Source: Vanilla planifolia
Taxonomy: Eukaryota; Streptophyta; Magnoliopsida; Asparagales; Orchidaceae
NCBI GenBank assembly: GCA_023846275.1
Contig: CM043868.1
Span: forward strand, 16,029,755-16,093,754
Reading direction: 5' to 3'
DNA length: 64,000 nucleotides
Program-made: the position numbers and the translations under genes
Shown here: piece by piece, positions 12,079 to 24,059 of the stretch
How the letters are laid out: every line of letters begins with the position of its first letter
Numbering within the stretch: position 1 is the first letter of the stretch
The notes under the pieces: model-generated
What the model was told of the DNA's origin: nothing
Database searches by the model: none
Seen by the model: the letters and a program-made list of their open reading frames with translations, nothing else

Positions 12079-13668
12079 ATGGCTGGAGAAAAAAGGAAGA
12101 AGAGTAATAAGAAACTTTGCAATTCAAGCAGCTCTCCTATTAGATCCAGGATGTCCACTATGGGCTGTGATACAGAAGCAAGCAATGGTGGGGAGGGTTT
12201 TGTCCTTGGAATGCCTTTGGTTGATGGCGAAGCGGGATACATACCTCACGAAAATGACTTATCTGCTGACTCTGCTGTGAGTTTAATTAATCCTACGAAT
12301 GTGAGTTTGGATGTTGTAACTCCTAGGGCCAACACCGAGGCTGAATGTGTTGTGGGTGCTTGCCTTGGTGGTGCATCTGGGCATGGGGACTTCGGGAATT
12401 TTTGATAAAGGTAAGAGCTGATTGAATGCGCGAATGTTATGCGGACGGATACTCCTAAGAACTCTTATTGTGCTGAGCAAGTGAAAGATTTAAGCGGTGT
12501 ACAACCCATTGCGGGGGGCATAGGTGATCATGTGACCAAAATCAGCTTTAAAGATGTCCTTAATTCGAAAAACAACATGGCTAGAGGTGGCGCCTCATCT
12601 TCGGTTAGATCTACTCTCATTGATATTAAGGAAATGGCGACCTCCATGCTCAACTATTTTGAAAATGATGCCGTTGTCATGTCGGCTGAGGCATGCACTC
12701 GCCGTCGAGAATTTCACCATTGAGATCTTGTGGGCTGTGTGTATGGGAACACTCCCCCTTCTTTATGATTACAAGACTCCTCTTGAGGTGCTGGGGGCAC
12801 CTCAAAAACTTCAGTGTCCTTGACCTCTCGTTTGGGTATTTTTGCTTGCATTTTGACTCAATAGAAGATAGGAATACCGTTTGGCTTGGTAGCCCCTGGC
12901 AAGTTGCGGGGCAAGCTATGGGGTTAGATGTTGGACCTCAGACTTCCTTGCATCTGCGAAATCTGCTATGTGCGCCTCAATTTGGGTGCGCTTCCCTATG
13001 CTTCCACTTCTCTATTGGGATACCGAAAACATCATCAGGATTGCGAAAAATGTGGGTGATCCCATACTGCTTGATGGATGGACTGTTGACCTTCAGCAGT
13101 CCTCTTTTGCTCAGGTCTGTATTAGGATTGACCTATTGAGACCGCTTAAGCCTGGGATATGGCTCAGTGGTAAGCTGGGGCACACCTTCCAACCCTTTGA
13201 ATATGAAGGGTTACCGTGCATGTGTTTTGCATATGGTCACGCTGGGCATCTCGTGGAACAATGCAAAGCTGGTAAGTCCTCACATGAGATACCAAAGTGG
13301 AGGGTGAATTGTGCTGCTATGGTGCGCCATCACCTGGGGTGACTTCGACGCACATTCGTGTGCCTCTGCCTGATAATGCAGCTCTGCCTGCTCGTGTGTT
13401 CGCGCACCCTCCTGTGCCCATTCATGAGCACACGCCTGCACATGGGCCTGTTGCTGCAATTGAGTCGGCATGCATGAATGTTCCCGTGCATGTGCATGAG
13501 TTCAACATTGCATGCGCTAGCGACTATAGAACTTCTGTGGATGGAATGGCTGAAAGCCAAATGCTGAGGGAACAACAATCTGAGATTATTGGACGTAACT
13601 TGAATACAAAGGATAGCATATCAAAGGAAGGGCTTGGACCATGGATGCTAGTTCTACCAAGGTGTTGA
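12079..13668 (+). pseudogene. LINE-1 ORF1 remnant (gag-like, DUF4283 type, zinc knuckle)
   Basis: Nucleic-acid-binding ORF1 protein of plant LINEs, now spread over at least three frames. It starts at ATG 12079 and stops at 12403-12405. Matching pieces follow in other frames (12439-12723, 12693-13139, 12968-13342). Recognisable segments include VVMSAEACTRR, NTVWLGSPWQVAGQAMGLD and the region just before the knuckle. The zinc knuckle reads CFAYGHAGHLVEQC, with the second cysteine changed to tyrosine; LINE-2 keeps a perfect CCHC. The region is a fossil. Confidence 0.8.
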
Positions 13669-14195
13669 AACAAGGTGGGGCTGTGCAAAGTAGTGAAATA
13701 ATTAGACATGATGGCCAATACCTCAGGAAAGAACCAAGGGGGCCTGGGTACAATGGAGGCCACAGAAGACCTACTACAAGAAGTAGAAGCATTTCTGTAG
13801 TTCGTGGAAGGGAGGCCAATAGGAAATTCTGGGCCCGCAAGAATTTGAGGGAAAAAGGTGGTGCTGCTGGGGTTTCACTAAACATGAATGATAGACAGGA
13901 GGCAAGTGTACCAATTGTTGTGGATATGAAAGGAAAGTCTATTATGCAATATGACACTCAGGCTGCGGGAGGATTCACTTAATATGATGTTACACAACCC
14001 AACATTTGATGGGAGCGAAGTTTCTCGGCTACACATCGTGGTGTGTAGCAACCCCATTTTGCTGGTTTGTCGGCTGTTGCTTATGGTAGTTTTGAACGGG
14101 ATGATTTGTGGTAGGTGTAATTATGCTACGACTGCAATGATGCTGTGGCGGTGCTGTGTGGATGTGTGGGGTGGCATCTCTTCTTACTAATTCCC

Positions 14196-15037
14196 ATGAA
14201 GTTTTCTATATGGAATATTAGAGGGGTCCGGGACAAAAAATCGAGGTACTATCTACAAAGGTTTGTTAGGGAAGAAAGCGTTGCTGTGGTGGCGCTGGTG
14301 GAAACCATAGTTCAAAGTTTTAATCGAAGAGATGTTGATGTGCTATTGGGTAGGGAATGGCAGTATGCAGTGCAGCCCTCGGCTGGGAAGTCTGTAGGTA
14401 TTATTGTGATGTGGAGAAGCTGGGTGAATCTCAAAGTCATTAGAAGCTCCATGCATGAGGCGTCGATTGAGGTAATTACTGTGAATTGCCCCTCAGTTAA
14501 ATGCTGTGTCATTTATTGCCCTAATATGACCCATAAAAAGAGAATGGTATGGGATTTGTTAAGGGAAGAGGTTAGTTGTGCCTGCCCCCTTTTTGTGGCA
14601 GGGGACTTCAACCTAGTCATGTATCAAGATGAAAAGAGGGGGGAGGGAAAAGTTCCTTTACAAGCAGGGCCAGCTGGAGTTCTTAGAATTATTGCACGAA
14701 TTACAGCTTGAGGACCTCAGCTTTATTGGTAACAAATACACATGGTGCAACGGCAAACAAGGTGGTGCACGAATCTAGGAGAGGCTGAAAAGGGTACTCA
14801 TGAATCCACTAGCTTTGCATGACTACCCAGCTACTACGGTTACTCACCTGTCTAAAATTGGGTCGAACCACTGCCCGCTGATCATTGATCTGAGGGGAAT
14901 GCAGAGATTGCCTAAGAAAAACATAATTCAATTTGAGAGCACATGGCTTAAGCTCCCTCACTCGAAGAGGGTGGTGTGCAGTGCATGGAGGAGGCGTGCT
15001 TGGGGCAATGCAATGGAGGGACTTTCTACAAAATTTC
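14196..15037 (+). pseudogene. LINE-1 endonuclease domain remnant
   Basis: APE-type endonuclease that would nick target DNA to prime reverse transcription. It begins at ATG 14196 with FSIWNIRGV, keeps GDFNLVM near 14602-14622 and the SNHCPL motif near 14865-14882 (SDHCPL in LINE-2, so the Asp of the His-Asp pair is Asn here). A frameshift lies near 14690 and an in-frame stop near 14777. The domain is cut at 15037 by the solo LTR; coding similarity resumes in frame directly after it at 18125. Confidence 0.82.
15033..15037. repeat. Target site duplication, left (ATTTC)
   Basis: ATTTC here and again at 18120-18124 flank the solo LTR. Skipping the LTR plus one copy of ATTTC brings the LINE-1 reading frame back into register with LINE-2, which supports this boundary. 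Confidence 0.8.
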
Positions 15038-16020
15038 TTGTTACACCCCATTTTTTCCTAGGCTGATTTTTGGCATACATTTTTTTTTTTTTTTATATAG
15101 ACAGCTCAGATCGTCCCATACCAACCTGAGTAGCCTATGAAAACATAGGATATAACACATCATTACACACCTACTTTCCTTAACAATGTGGATCCCATCT
15201 CCCGGGTACATCGTCAAATCAGGTTCATGACTCCTGAATTAACAGATGGACTCGCGCAATGTTACTCCTACTAGACCCAATACTCCTAACCCATACCGGT
15301 AGGAGAACCGATCTAATAGAAGTCTGAACCCCCACGATTAAGTTCCATAGTCATGTAATGACCTCACCATCAAACAAAAAGATATATAACATCCACAATA
15401 AAATATGGCACTCCACACACCATACTCCAAGACAATAAAATAAAACAGTGAATGAAACTACATCACAAGAATAAGATCCAAGTCCAACAAGTGTAACATT
15501 ATCCAACCAGAAACATAAGTCAGAATTACCCTCACATATTACATGACATATGAGAATAACAATCTCATTAAATACATCCAACAACAACAATCAACTAACC
15601 AGAATATCTCAGACAATCACAAATCAGATATCCTCCACAAGCCTGCTGACCACGATCCCACCTAATCAGGTAGCGTCAAGTCTGCCGAGCCACTGAAATA
15701 TGTAACACAGGAATGAGCTACGCCCAGTAGGAAAGACAGCTAGTAAAACTCACATGCAAGAGAAGGATAATAACAAAAATATAGGAATACAGCATAACAA
15801 TGTATGGTGGATAGGCACTCTCAGTCCCAGACTCCGACCAACCACAGTCACCCCCAGTCACACCAGAGTAGCTCTCCTCTGGGCTTCCAGGTAGCGTGCC
15901 AGTGGGAACGCCCATCTCGAAACACGCATGGTGCCTAAGCACCCGACACCGCAGCGTCTCTCGTCAATCAATCTCCTGGAGACTATAGACAGATCCAGTC
16001 ACAAAATCTCTAGCCAACGT

Positions 16021-16122
16021 GAGACACCCATGCCACCCTAAGGCACGCAGGCCTACACACTTGGCTAGCCACTGCGAGACACCCCTGCCACCCTCAGGCG
16101 CGCAGGCCTACACACATGGACC
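16021..16122. repeat. Two-copy 55-bp tandem repeat inside the solo LTR
   Basis: Units start at 16021 and 16076, each beginning GAGACACCC and containing GCAGGCCTACACAC. The open frame spanning them (16019-16213) is a by-product of the repeat and not a gene. Confidence 0.75.
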
Positions 16123-16539
16123 AGGAGAGATCGACTCAGCCACCGTCCCAAAGAGTCCTCTACCAACAACTTCCATAGAAGCTCACGCCCCTACAGTCAT
16201 TGCCAATCTCTAACTCCAAGATCCGGCAACATATGTCCAGGTACGACAAGGCGCATACCAGTCCACATGTATACTGTGGAAGCTAAGTCTGAACCGCACA
16301 GTTACCTACCACAACTACCCTAAAACATCATATAGGGTCTATAGTAGTCCGGTCCAGTATGCCAATCCTTAAAATATGCCAACACTGAGTAAACTGACTC
16401 AATCCATGCCCTTTGCCATCCAAGCAATACAACTATACCAGTTACTGACTGTTCTGGTAGCATCTATGTACCATACCTCTGTATGACTGTTTTCAACTGC
16501 ATTGTCGTCACTGATAACATTTTTCCCTACTTCAGGAAA

Positions 16540-16890
16540 TTTTTAAATTCCGTAATCAATTTCCGTCTTTATCCATTTTTCGAAATTCGGAATAGTTTTC
16601 GAATTTAAATTCCACATATATCCTTTTTCTAAAAATTCGGATTAATTTCCGAATTAAATATTCTGCAAATTATTTTTCCGAAAATTCGGATTAAATTTCC
16701 GAATTAAATTTTCCCATAATCCTTTTTCCGAAATTCGGATTAATTTCCGAATTAAATATTCTGCATTTTCTTTTTCCAAAAATTCGGAATAAATTTCCGA
16801 ATTTAATTCCTCCCGTTTTTTTTTTCTCTTCCGCGCCGCATTAAATTATTTCCGTAAATTCGGAATTAATTTCCGAATTATAATCCTTTT
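16540..16890. repeat. Array of about six palindromic ATTCGG-TTTCCGAAT motifs
   Basis: Roughly every 50-60 bp there is an imperfect palindrome of the form ATTCGGATTAATTTCCGAAT, each able to fold into a hairpin. Relative to the minus-strand TATA box it lies about 750-1090 bp downstream, so it would be in the transcribed leader of the element. Confidence 0.7.
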
Positions 16891-17629
16891 TCTTCTCTCT
16901 CATCCGCGCCAATTAAGTTAATAATTGTTAATTAATTAATTTACGATTAATTATTAACTAATTAACTAAATCCTAATCCATCTCCTTCCTCCGCCCGGCG
17001 CCCGCGAAACCCTAGCCGACGAATTCTCCGGGAAATTCCGTTTTCCCCCGTCGATTTCCGGCGACCGAGATCAAGGAGAACATGTTCGTACTATCCTAAC
17101 ATTCCAATGATGTCACTAATTCCTAAGATTAAATCAAAATTTCCTTCGAAGGAGTTTCATCCGATCCCTAATTGACAATTTAAGAAATTAAACGATTACA
17201 GCAATTGAAAACCACCTTAACATGGTTAAGCACATAATCAACTCAACATATGCTTGGTAAATTTCCCGAATTCGGCGGGTATAATTTTCCGAAACCCTAA
17301 AACCTAACATGCTAAAATTATAATACTGCAATGCATTTCCGACTTCAAAATTTCAATCACATGCTCAGATAGACATTAACAAAATATTCCATGCTTTAAT
17401 TTTGCTAAATAACTAATTTAATTTCTGAATTTCCTACCTCAACGACGCCGGCGACGGTGAACTTCGTCCGCAGCTCCTCACCGAACGAATCCGGTATCAA
17501 TCGACTCTCCGCGTTCCCGTGAATCTCCAGGCACAAAAAGCCCCTTGCCAGGCCGCTGGAATCACGCGCCGTACGCCGGAAAAATCTCTCTATCGGTCGG
17601 TCGAACGAACCCTAATCGTTTCGCGAGGG

Positions 17630-17744
17630 TTTTATATTTCTGGCCGACATGGTGAAAATCCACTACGCACCGTTGACACGCTTTCGACACGGTAAGCACC
17701 CGATACGCGCTGTCGACACGCTATCGACACGGTAAGCACCCGAT
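17630..17744 (-). promoter_or_regulatory. Solo LTR promoter: TATA box and two 30-bp upstream repeats
   Basis: Minus-strand TATA box at 17637-17630. Upstream of it on that strand are two direct copies of a 30-bp sequence at 17675-17704 and 17715-17744 (period 40 bp, one mismatch) containing CGACACGGTAAGCACC. This is a normal U3 enhancer layout. Activity is not known. Confidence 0.55.
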
Positions 17745-18119
17745 CAGCCGGTTCAATCCCAACCGTCGATCACGACCGTCCGATCCGCTTATCAGAACGC
17801 ACGCGCAAACTAACTCGGCGAACCGCCTCCGCCTCCGCTGAACCGTTCCGGTCCGGTTCACGCGCGATAAAAATAAATTTCCGGTTTTAAAATAACCGAT
17901 CATAATTGATTTTCGAATTTCCAAAAATCCAATAAATCCAAATAAACAGGGAAAATTACTTAAAAATTACCTCGGTGCTCCGAAAAATCCCCAGAAATTT
18001 CAGAAATTCCAATAGCCTTTAATTGAGCTCCTGGCTCATCCTACTGTCGATCTGAAATCATCCAAGCCAAAAATTAATTTATTAAAGATTAATATAAAAT
18101 TTTTTTACTGGGTATAACA

Positions 18120-19629
18120 ATTTCGCCGCTCTCTGATTGCACTTTGTAATTGGAGCAAGGCTGAGGTGATGTCCTTCATTAAAATAAATGAGGTGCTAGA
18201 AGATAGAATCAACACCCTTTAAATGAAAGAGTCTGAGAGTGGCTTGGATGCTGAGGAAAGTTCCCTACTTGGCCATCTTATTGCTAAGTTTCATAAGAAG
18301 TGCGCCTTGGAGGAAAGATGGTGGTGGCAAAGGGCTAAGGTGCAATGGGCTCAGCTTGGTGATAAGAACACACGGTTTTTCCATGCTACAGCAACATCAA
18401 GATGGCACAACAACCAAATTTTGTTCATGAAGGATGACTCGAGTGCTAATTCCTCTTCGGTTGAGGGGATTAGCAAGATCATCACCCAGTTCTTTGAGGC
18501 TAAGTGGTGCAACGGCTCTGTGAATTTCCCCTTGTGGCATTTCCTGTAGCGTGCTTGCATATCTAGCGACCAAGGGCGCCTGCTCGCGTGCATGGTGACA
18601 GAGGAGGAAGTCATATGCACGATCAGGGTTTTTAAGAAGAATAAGGCACCAGGGTTGGATGGTATTACCGCCGAGTTCTTTCATGGTTACCATGAAATTG
18701 TTTAGAGTGATATTGTGCGCATGGTTTTGACGTTCTTTGAGTTGAAGCGAATGCCTACATCATGGAAGGACACCTTGATTATTCTGATTCCCAAGCGGTG
18801 GGGTGCCAACAAACCTGACCAGTTTCGACCTATCAGTTTATGCAATGCCATTTATAAGGTGGTGGCCAAGATTCTTGTAAAAAGATTGAAGCAGGTCCTA
18901 CCTGATATTAATTCTAAAGTGCAAGGGGCCTTTGTGCCTGGCCGTTTTATCACCGACAATATATTCATAGCACAAGAGATGGCGTTTAAAATGAATTCAT
19001 CGACCTCCAAAGCTGGCACGATGGCAATCAAAATTGATATGGAACATGCTTATGACAATGTCAAGTGGTGCTTGGTCATTGACATGATGAGATATCTAGG
19101 CTTCCTTAAGGTTTGGTGAGAGTGGGTGAATGCGTGAATCTACTCACCTAGATTTGGCACTCTCCTTAATGGAGTCAAGCTTCCCTAGATTATGACACAG
19201 AGGGGCATGCGTCAAGGGTGCCCATTATCTCTATATCTCTTTACTATCATGGTTGAATACCTGTCGGTGATCACGCGGGAGTACGAGGAGTGCATGCTGC
19301 TTGGATTTCGCTGCACGCAATGTGCGCCCATCATCTCACACCTTTTGTTTGCAGATGAAATACTGTTGTACGCGCCTGCGTCGAGTGGTGTCGCCCGTGC
19401 GGTGCGCTCTATTATACAGAAAATTGGAAAAAATGCGGGGATCAATGTTAACCTGACCAAGTCAAAGATTTACTTCAGTAGGGCAATGAGGGGCCGAAGA
19501 AAGAAGAATGTCGCAAAGAAAGTCTGCATGTCTCGGGGTAAGAATTTAGGTTATCTTGGGGTCTCCATTACGATGAAAATGCTTACTAGGGAAGATTTTA
19601 ACTTCATCATTCAAAAGATGGAATATTAG
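18120..19629 (+). pseudogene. LINE-1 reverse transcriptase remnant
   Basis: Continues the LINE-1 protein after the solo LTR. Readable blocks: WWWQRAKVQWAQLGDKNTRFF (18319-18381), FRPISLCNAIYKVVAK (near 18820), IKIDMEHAYDN (near 19030), QGCPLSLYLF (near 19215) and LLFADEILLYAPAS (near 19345). The last is the YxDD box with its second Asp changed to Glu. Stops fall near 18220, 18549, 18705, 19119, 19190 and 19629, so no activity is expected. Confidence 0.88.
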
Positions 19630-20669
19630 ATTTCCGAGTGGCGGATCAGGCCTTTGTCGTTGGCGGGTAAGGCTGTTATGATTAATTCGGTGCTTGCGGC
19701 TATCCCTGGCCATTTCCTCACTCACTACATAGTGCCGAAAGGTGCTATTGATGCAGCTGAAAGAATGATAAGGAGATTTCTATGGTGCAGTGCATCTAAC
19801 GCAAAACTCGATACACTATGTTGACTGGGCTACTATCACATTGCCTAAGGAGATGGGCGGCCTGGGTATTCACGATTTGCATGTGTGGCAACGTGTCCTG
19901 CAAATGAAACATTGTAAAAAGATTTTGCGGTGTGAAGATAGCTTGTGGGTTAACATCATGCACAACAAATACAATGACGTGCGCAACCTTCACAGAGTGC
20001 AGCGAGGCGCATCTCACGTATGCAGACTTAGGGGACGACACCTCTGCCTTGTTTGCTGAGGATAATTGGCTTGGCTTCATCCCCATCAGATGGTGGCCAA
20101 CCTATATAAATATGGATGTTGCATGGCCAATGTTTGTGGCGGAATGCATGGCGGCTTCTGAGGCCTGGGATGTTTTCATAATCCACGCTTGGGCTGATGA
20201 TAATTAGTATGACAGGGTAATGCATGTGCTGTGGAATCGAAGGCATAACAAGAACACACTGCTATAATCACATACTGAGTCCATGAAGGTCAACAATTGG
20301 AAGCTCTACATGCATATGATGGACAGTGCTCACAGAGACAAGGCGGTTAGCTCTAAACTTGACACAAACCAATTCATGTGGATTTGGAGACTGAGGGTGG
20401 CACTCAGGGTGAAGGTCTTTATCTGGCACATGGCGAAGGAATCTCTGCCCACAGCGGTGTCGCTTGCGCGGAGGGGCTTGGCTGAATGTAACAACTTCAC
20501 ATGGGGGTGCACTACCACCAAGTCGCGTAACCACATTTTCTGGGAGTGTTTGCACCCGCAGGAGATTTGGCATTTGCAGCATATGCACGTGGCCGTTGAG
20601 GCGCTTGGTGCTGCCTTCCTATGCCAGATGGAGGGGACTTTCTGTAGTTTTTTCTTAGATATGCTGTGA
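19630..20669 (+). pseudogene. LINE-1 thumb and zf-RVT remnant
   Basis: Frame-broken continuation matching LINE-2 from 40435 onward. It includes WRIRPLSLAGKAVMINSVL (19638-19694), then a zf-RVT-like region (20283-20669) with VKVFIWHMAKESLP and C-x-H-x-C-like residues in NHIFWECLHPQEIW. The RNase H domain that follows in LINE-2 is absent. Confidence 0.75.
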
Positions 20670-20723
20670 CATCTGGACTGAGGTGTTGCGACGATAAGAT
20701 ACATGTCATGACTGAGGTGTTGG

Positions 20724-23366
20724 GACTTTCTCTTTCATCTTCCACTTACCTTTGCTCCTCATTTTTCTTTTTCTATTATTACTCACCATCTTTCAAGAAA
20801 TTTATGTAGACCCTCAATTGAAAAACAATCTTTGTAGAACATGATGTGGATTGATGAGATAGCTCAAACCCATGGTGTAATCTGCCTTAGGATGTAGTGG
20901 TTGATAATGTTCTCTCACATGAACAAGAATACAATCTTGCACATGGGAGGTTGTGAGCATTTATTTAGCATATATGTATGTTACCATATGGTAGGGTCCT
21001 AACTATTTACTTATTTATAAAATGATAAATAGTAAAAACTACTCTGAAATATTTTGTAAATAATTGTCTTTTTTATGATTTAACATAGAAGCTTTCATAT
21101 ATGTGTAATAAAATTCTCATTTTTTGTTAATAAATCTTTTTTCTTAATTTTATATATCTATAAAAATATTTTTTTCAATAATTATTTAGCAAAAATTCTA
21201 TATTGTAGTAGATAAATACTCATGCACACATAAATCCCTTTTTATATGATTATAAAAATAGATTCATATTAAAATATTTTAAGTTGAAAATCTCCTTTTA
21301 ATAATGTCTCTCTTAATATACAATACCTTAATTTAGAGATAAATATAGCCATTTTATATGAAAAATATTTTTCATATAACTTTTCTTTATAATTAGGTGA
21401 TCTAAACTTCTCTTTAAAATTATAGTGAAATTAAACACATATTGGATTAAAAGAACTCACAATTCCATTAGCAAATAAAAAAATACTCAAACCTTGTTAA
21501 CAACATTTAATCATTCTAATTTGTTATCTCAAACCAGCTTTTACTATTAAAATAGAATCACATACAACCCACATAATTATATTCAAAAACATGATATCTA
21601 AAATAACTTTAATAAAATTTTTTTGACTAAGTCATCTCTTTATTTTTCATCTTCTTGCCTCCTATGAAATTTATCAATATGACATCAATTATATCAATAC
21701 TAAGAAGAAACTAAGTTAATTGACAATAGTTTAATAGACAATTATTTATGCATATAAGTCAAAACAAGTTTTGGATAATGTTACATGTTTAGTTAATATC
21801 TCCATAAGAAAATAAATAAATAAAAGATGTCAAATTGTCTATGCATATGAAATAAAAAGTTTTTTAAAATTCTTTTTCACTTTTTTTTTAATTCTTTTCT
21901 TTATTGGTCTACTCACTCCCTTTTTAATTATATAGGTTTTAAAATAACATCATCAAGTTAATATGATAAATCAATTTTCTCAACATTGAATTATACCCTT
22001 CTAAAATACCTTTCATAAGCCTTTTTGTTTAATCAAACCGGTAAAAACTCTATCCTTTTTACTTGATAATGTTCTAAACCTTATTTTCATTGTCTTATCT
22101 TTTAACCTATACAATTTTTAAAGCTAGTGATATTCAAACAAGTATAAATGTTTCTCTTATTTGACATATTAATGCTCACATGTAATTTTGTGTATAAAAC
22201 ATGTGATATTACGTAAGACAATTTATGAAAAATTAAATAAATATGTGACAAGCATAATATATGAATTAACAATCATATCAAATTATCAAAAATCTCCAAA
22301 ACAAGCTTTTATAACTCCATAAAGTCTAGCTCTTAAGACTCTTAATTTATAAGTATTAAACATCAAGAAAAAATTAGATTCGTTGATTTCTATCTTGAAT
22401 TCATAGTCTTTACTAGTTAAACCTAGCTTTTTCTGTTGCGAGTAAAGCCTCACATGAACTCCATAAAGTTCAAAGTTTTCTTCCCACCTTCGTTTCACCT
22501 ACTAAACTTCTGAAAATAGAAAAACTCAAAATCAATCATAAAATTCTCTTAAATAGTTCACAATCCTTTGTTATTCTTTAGTGAAATGCCAAAAGCCCTT
22601 TTCATGATCAATCCTTATTTTAACACTTTTAATTTGGATTATTTGTATTCTCATTTGTTCCCATGCACTAGAGTATCACAAATTGATAAAACTATTAATT
22701 TTATATCCTCATAAATTCAAATTAGCAACCAGCATAACTCTCTTAAAATAATCTAACGTAATTATCTTAAACTTAATTAGAATGTTAACTAGATAAATTA
22801 TCACATGAGTCGAGAATGAAACGAACAGCAAGCATTTACTTAATATGTTAACGCATTTTAGGTGGCAAGGCGCATCCAGCGATAAGTCCATTTTCTTATC
22901 GCTATTTCCACGAGGTCGTATTAAAATGTTCACTAAACCCAAGAGCAAGCGGACTAAACCAAGCTGCCGGACTTGTGGGTCCCATTTAAAATAACAATTT
23001 ATTAAAATGCACATGGTTCGGTTACCATGCTAAGAAAATGGGCCCCACCTCATCAAAAGAACAGCCAGCAACTAAGTTAACGGACGAGTCACCTCCGCTA
23101 AACCGTACCTATGGTTTGACGTGGAAAACTTGTCCGACTCTTTAAAGTATGCCTTTCGGAACTTGTGGTATAACTTTATGATTGGCTCTGTAACTTTTTG
23201 TCTATGCTATTCGAGAGGGTAGTTTCGGTAGTCCATAAAACGTTGAGTGCTATTCTGAAGTGCAATACTGCGGTCGGATGAGGATCCCACGCTGAAAATT
23301 AAATGAAGGTATGACGAAATCTCAAACGGAATATGCCGAGGATATTTCAGTCCGTTACACGGTTTC
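20724..23366. other. AT-rich 5' flank of PPCK copy B, no gene seen
   Basis: Aligns with 43853-48190 of unit C apart from the 1.67-kb loss. The TCP-like sites and surrounding upstream sequence are kept. No coding sequence is supported. Confidence 0.65.
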
Positions 23367-23374
23367 TATAAATA
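23367..23374 (+). promoter_or_regulatory. TATA box of PPCK copy B
   Basis: TATAAATA 45 bp upstream of the broken gene's ATG, equivalent to 2880-2887 and 48193-48200. Confidence 0.5.
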
Positions 23375-23706
23375 GATGTGCGGCTGATTGATGAGGCGGA
23401 GAAGTTCTACGGTAAAGAATGAGCAAGGAACTGCAAGATTATTACAGCATCGGAGAGGAGATCGGCCGTGGCCGGTTTGGTGTGGTCTTCCGGTGCCACT
23501 CCCTGGATTCTGGCGAGGTCTTTGCCGTCAAGTCCGTCGACAAGTCCCTCCTCGCTGACCCCGTCGATCGCGACGGTGCAGAGCGAGAGGCCAAAATCGG
23601 TCAAATAGCTGCCGCTGGGACTCCTCATGTGGTCCAGACACACGCGGCGTACGAGTACGAGGTGTCGATTCATCTCTTGATGGATCTGAACGAGAGAGGT
23701 GATTTA

Positions 23707-24035
23707 TGATGGAAATAAAGTAAAATAAATTAGATCTCGAATTGCAAACAGCAAACTCGCATTCGAGAATATTTGGGAGAAATTTAAAAATGACACTGGA
23801 AACCCTAAGGTGTGGAAAGACAAAAATGATGAATTTTTATTTCATTCATACATAACTACAAAGCAACAATTACACTTTTTATAAGCAACAAAAGTAATTT
23901 ATCCCCCATTTTGTTTCTAATTTAAAATTCAAAATTATTTAAACATTCCCCCCTTTTGTTCCTATTTTAAAATTCAAAATTATTTAAATATTTAAACAGC
24001 TAAAAATACTAACAAATACTTAAAGTTTGTTAACA
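23707..24035 (-). repeat. Copia 3' LTR
   Basis: 329 bp, pairing with 29951-30293. It is the 3' LTR because the element reads on the minus strand. Shared blocks include AATTTTTAT and CACTTTTTATAA. Confidence 0.9.
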
Positions 24036-24050
24036 TTACTTTCCCTCAAA
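24036..24050 (-). other. Copia polypurine tract
   Basis: The minus strand reads TTTGAGGGAAAGTAA directly before the 3' LTR, the expected place for the second-strand primer. Confidence 0.7.
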
Positions 24051-24059
24051 CTTGAAGTA

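Larger units (their letters stand above)
15038..18119 (-). mobile_element. Solo LTR of about 3.1 kb, probably Ty3-gypsy (Tekay/Del-like)
   Basis: Starts TTGTTACACCC and ends GGGTATAACA, that is TG...CA with one extra T on the left, and is flanked by ATTTC duplications. There is no gag or pol and no second LTR. The length and TGTTACACC-type ends are typical of the long LTRs of Tekay/Del chromoviruses; the lineage is inferred. Orientation is set by a TATA box on the minus strand (17630-17637) with two direct 30-bp repeats just upstream. It probably arose by recombination between the two LTRs of a full element. The near-inverted ends could suggest a DNA transposon, but the promoter layout favours an LTR. 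Confidence 0.72.
11405..20723 (+). mobile_element. LINE-1: degenerate L1-type LINE, 3' end missing, split by a solo LTR
   Basis: Plant L1-type non-LTR retrotransposon with the order gag-like ORF1, APE-type endonuclease, reverse transcriptase and zf-RVT region. All are broken by stops and frameshifts. It begins where similarity to the tandem unit ends and stops at 20723, where unit B sequence starts. The RNase H domain and A-rich tail seen in LINE-2 are missing. It is related to LINE-2 over the whole protein but clearly diverged, so the two are separate insertions of one family. Confidence 0.88.

Noticed and set aside
16019..16213. 64-codon proline/histidine-rich frame
   Set aside because: Created by a two-copy 55-bp repeat inside the solo LTR.
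15038..18119. DNA transposon with 11-bp inverted ends (TTGTTACACCC / GGGTATAACAA)
   Set aside because: TG...CA ends, 5-bp duplication, long length and an LTR-like promoter fit a solo LTR better; no transposase.
12013..20669. Open frames in LINE-1 and LINE-2 as host genes (reverse transcriptase-like, zinc knuckle)
   Set aside because: The domain order and the parallel second copy show non-LTR retrotransposons.
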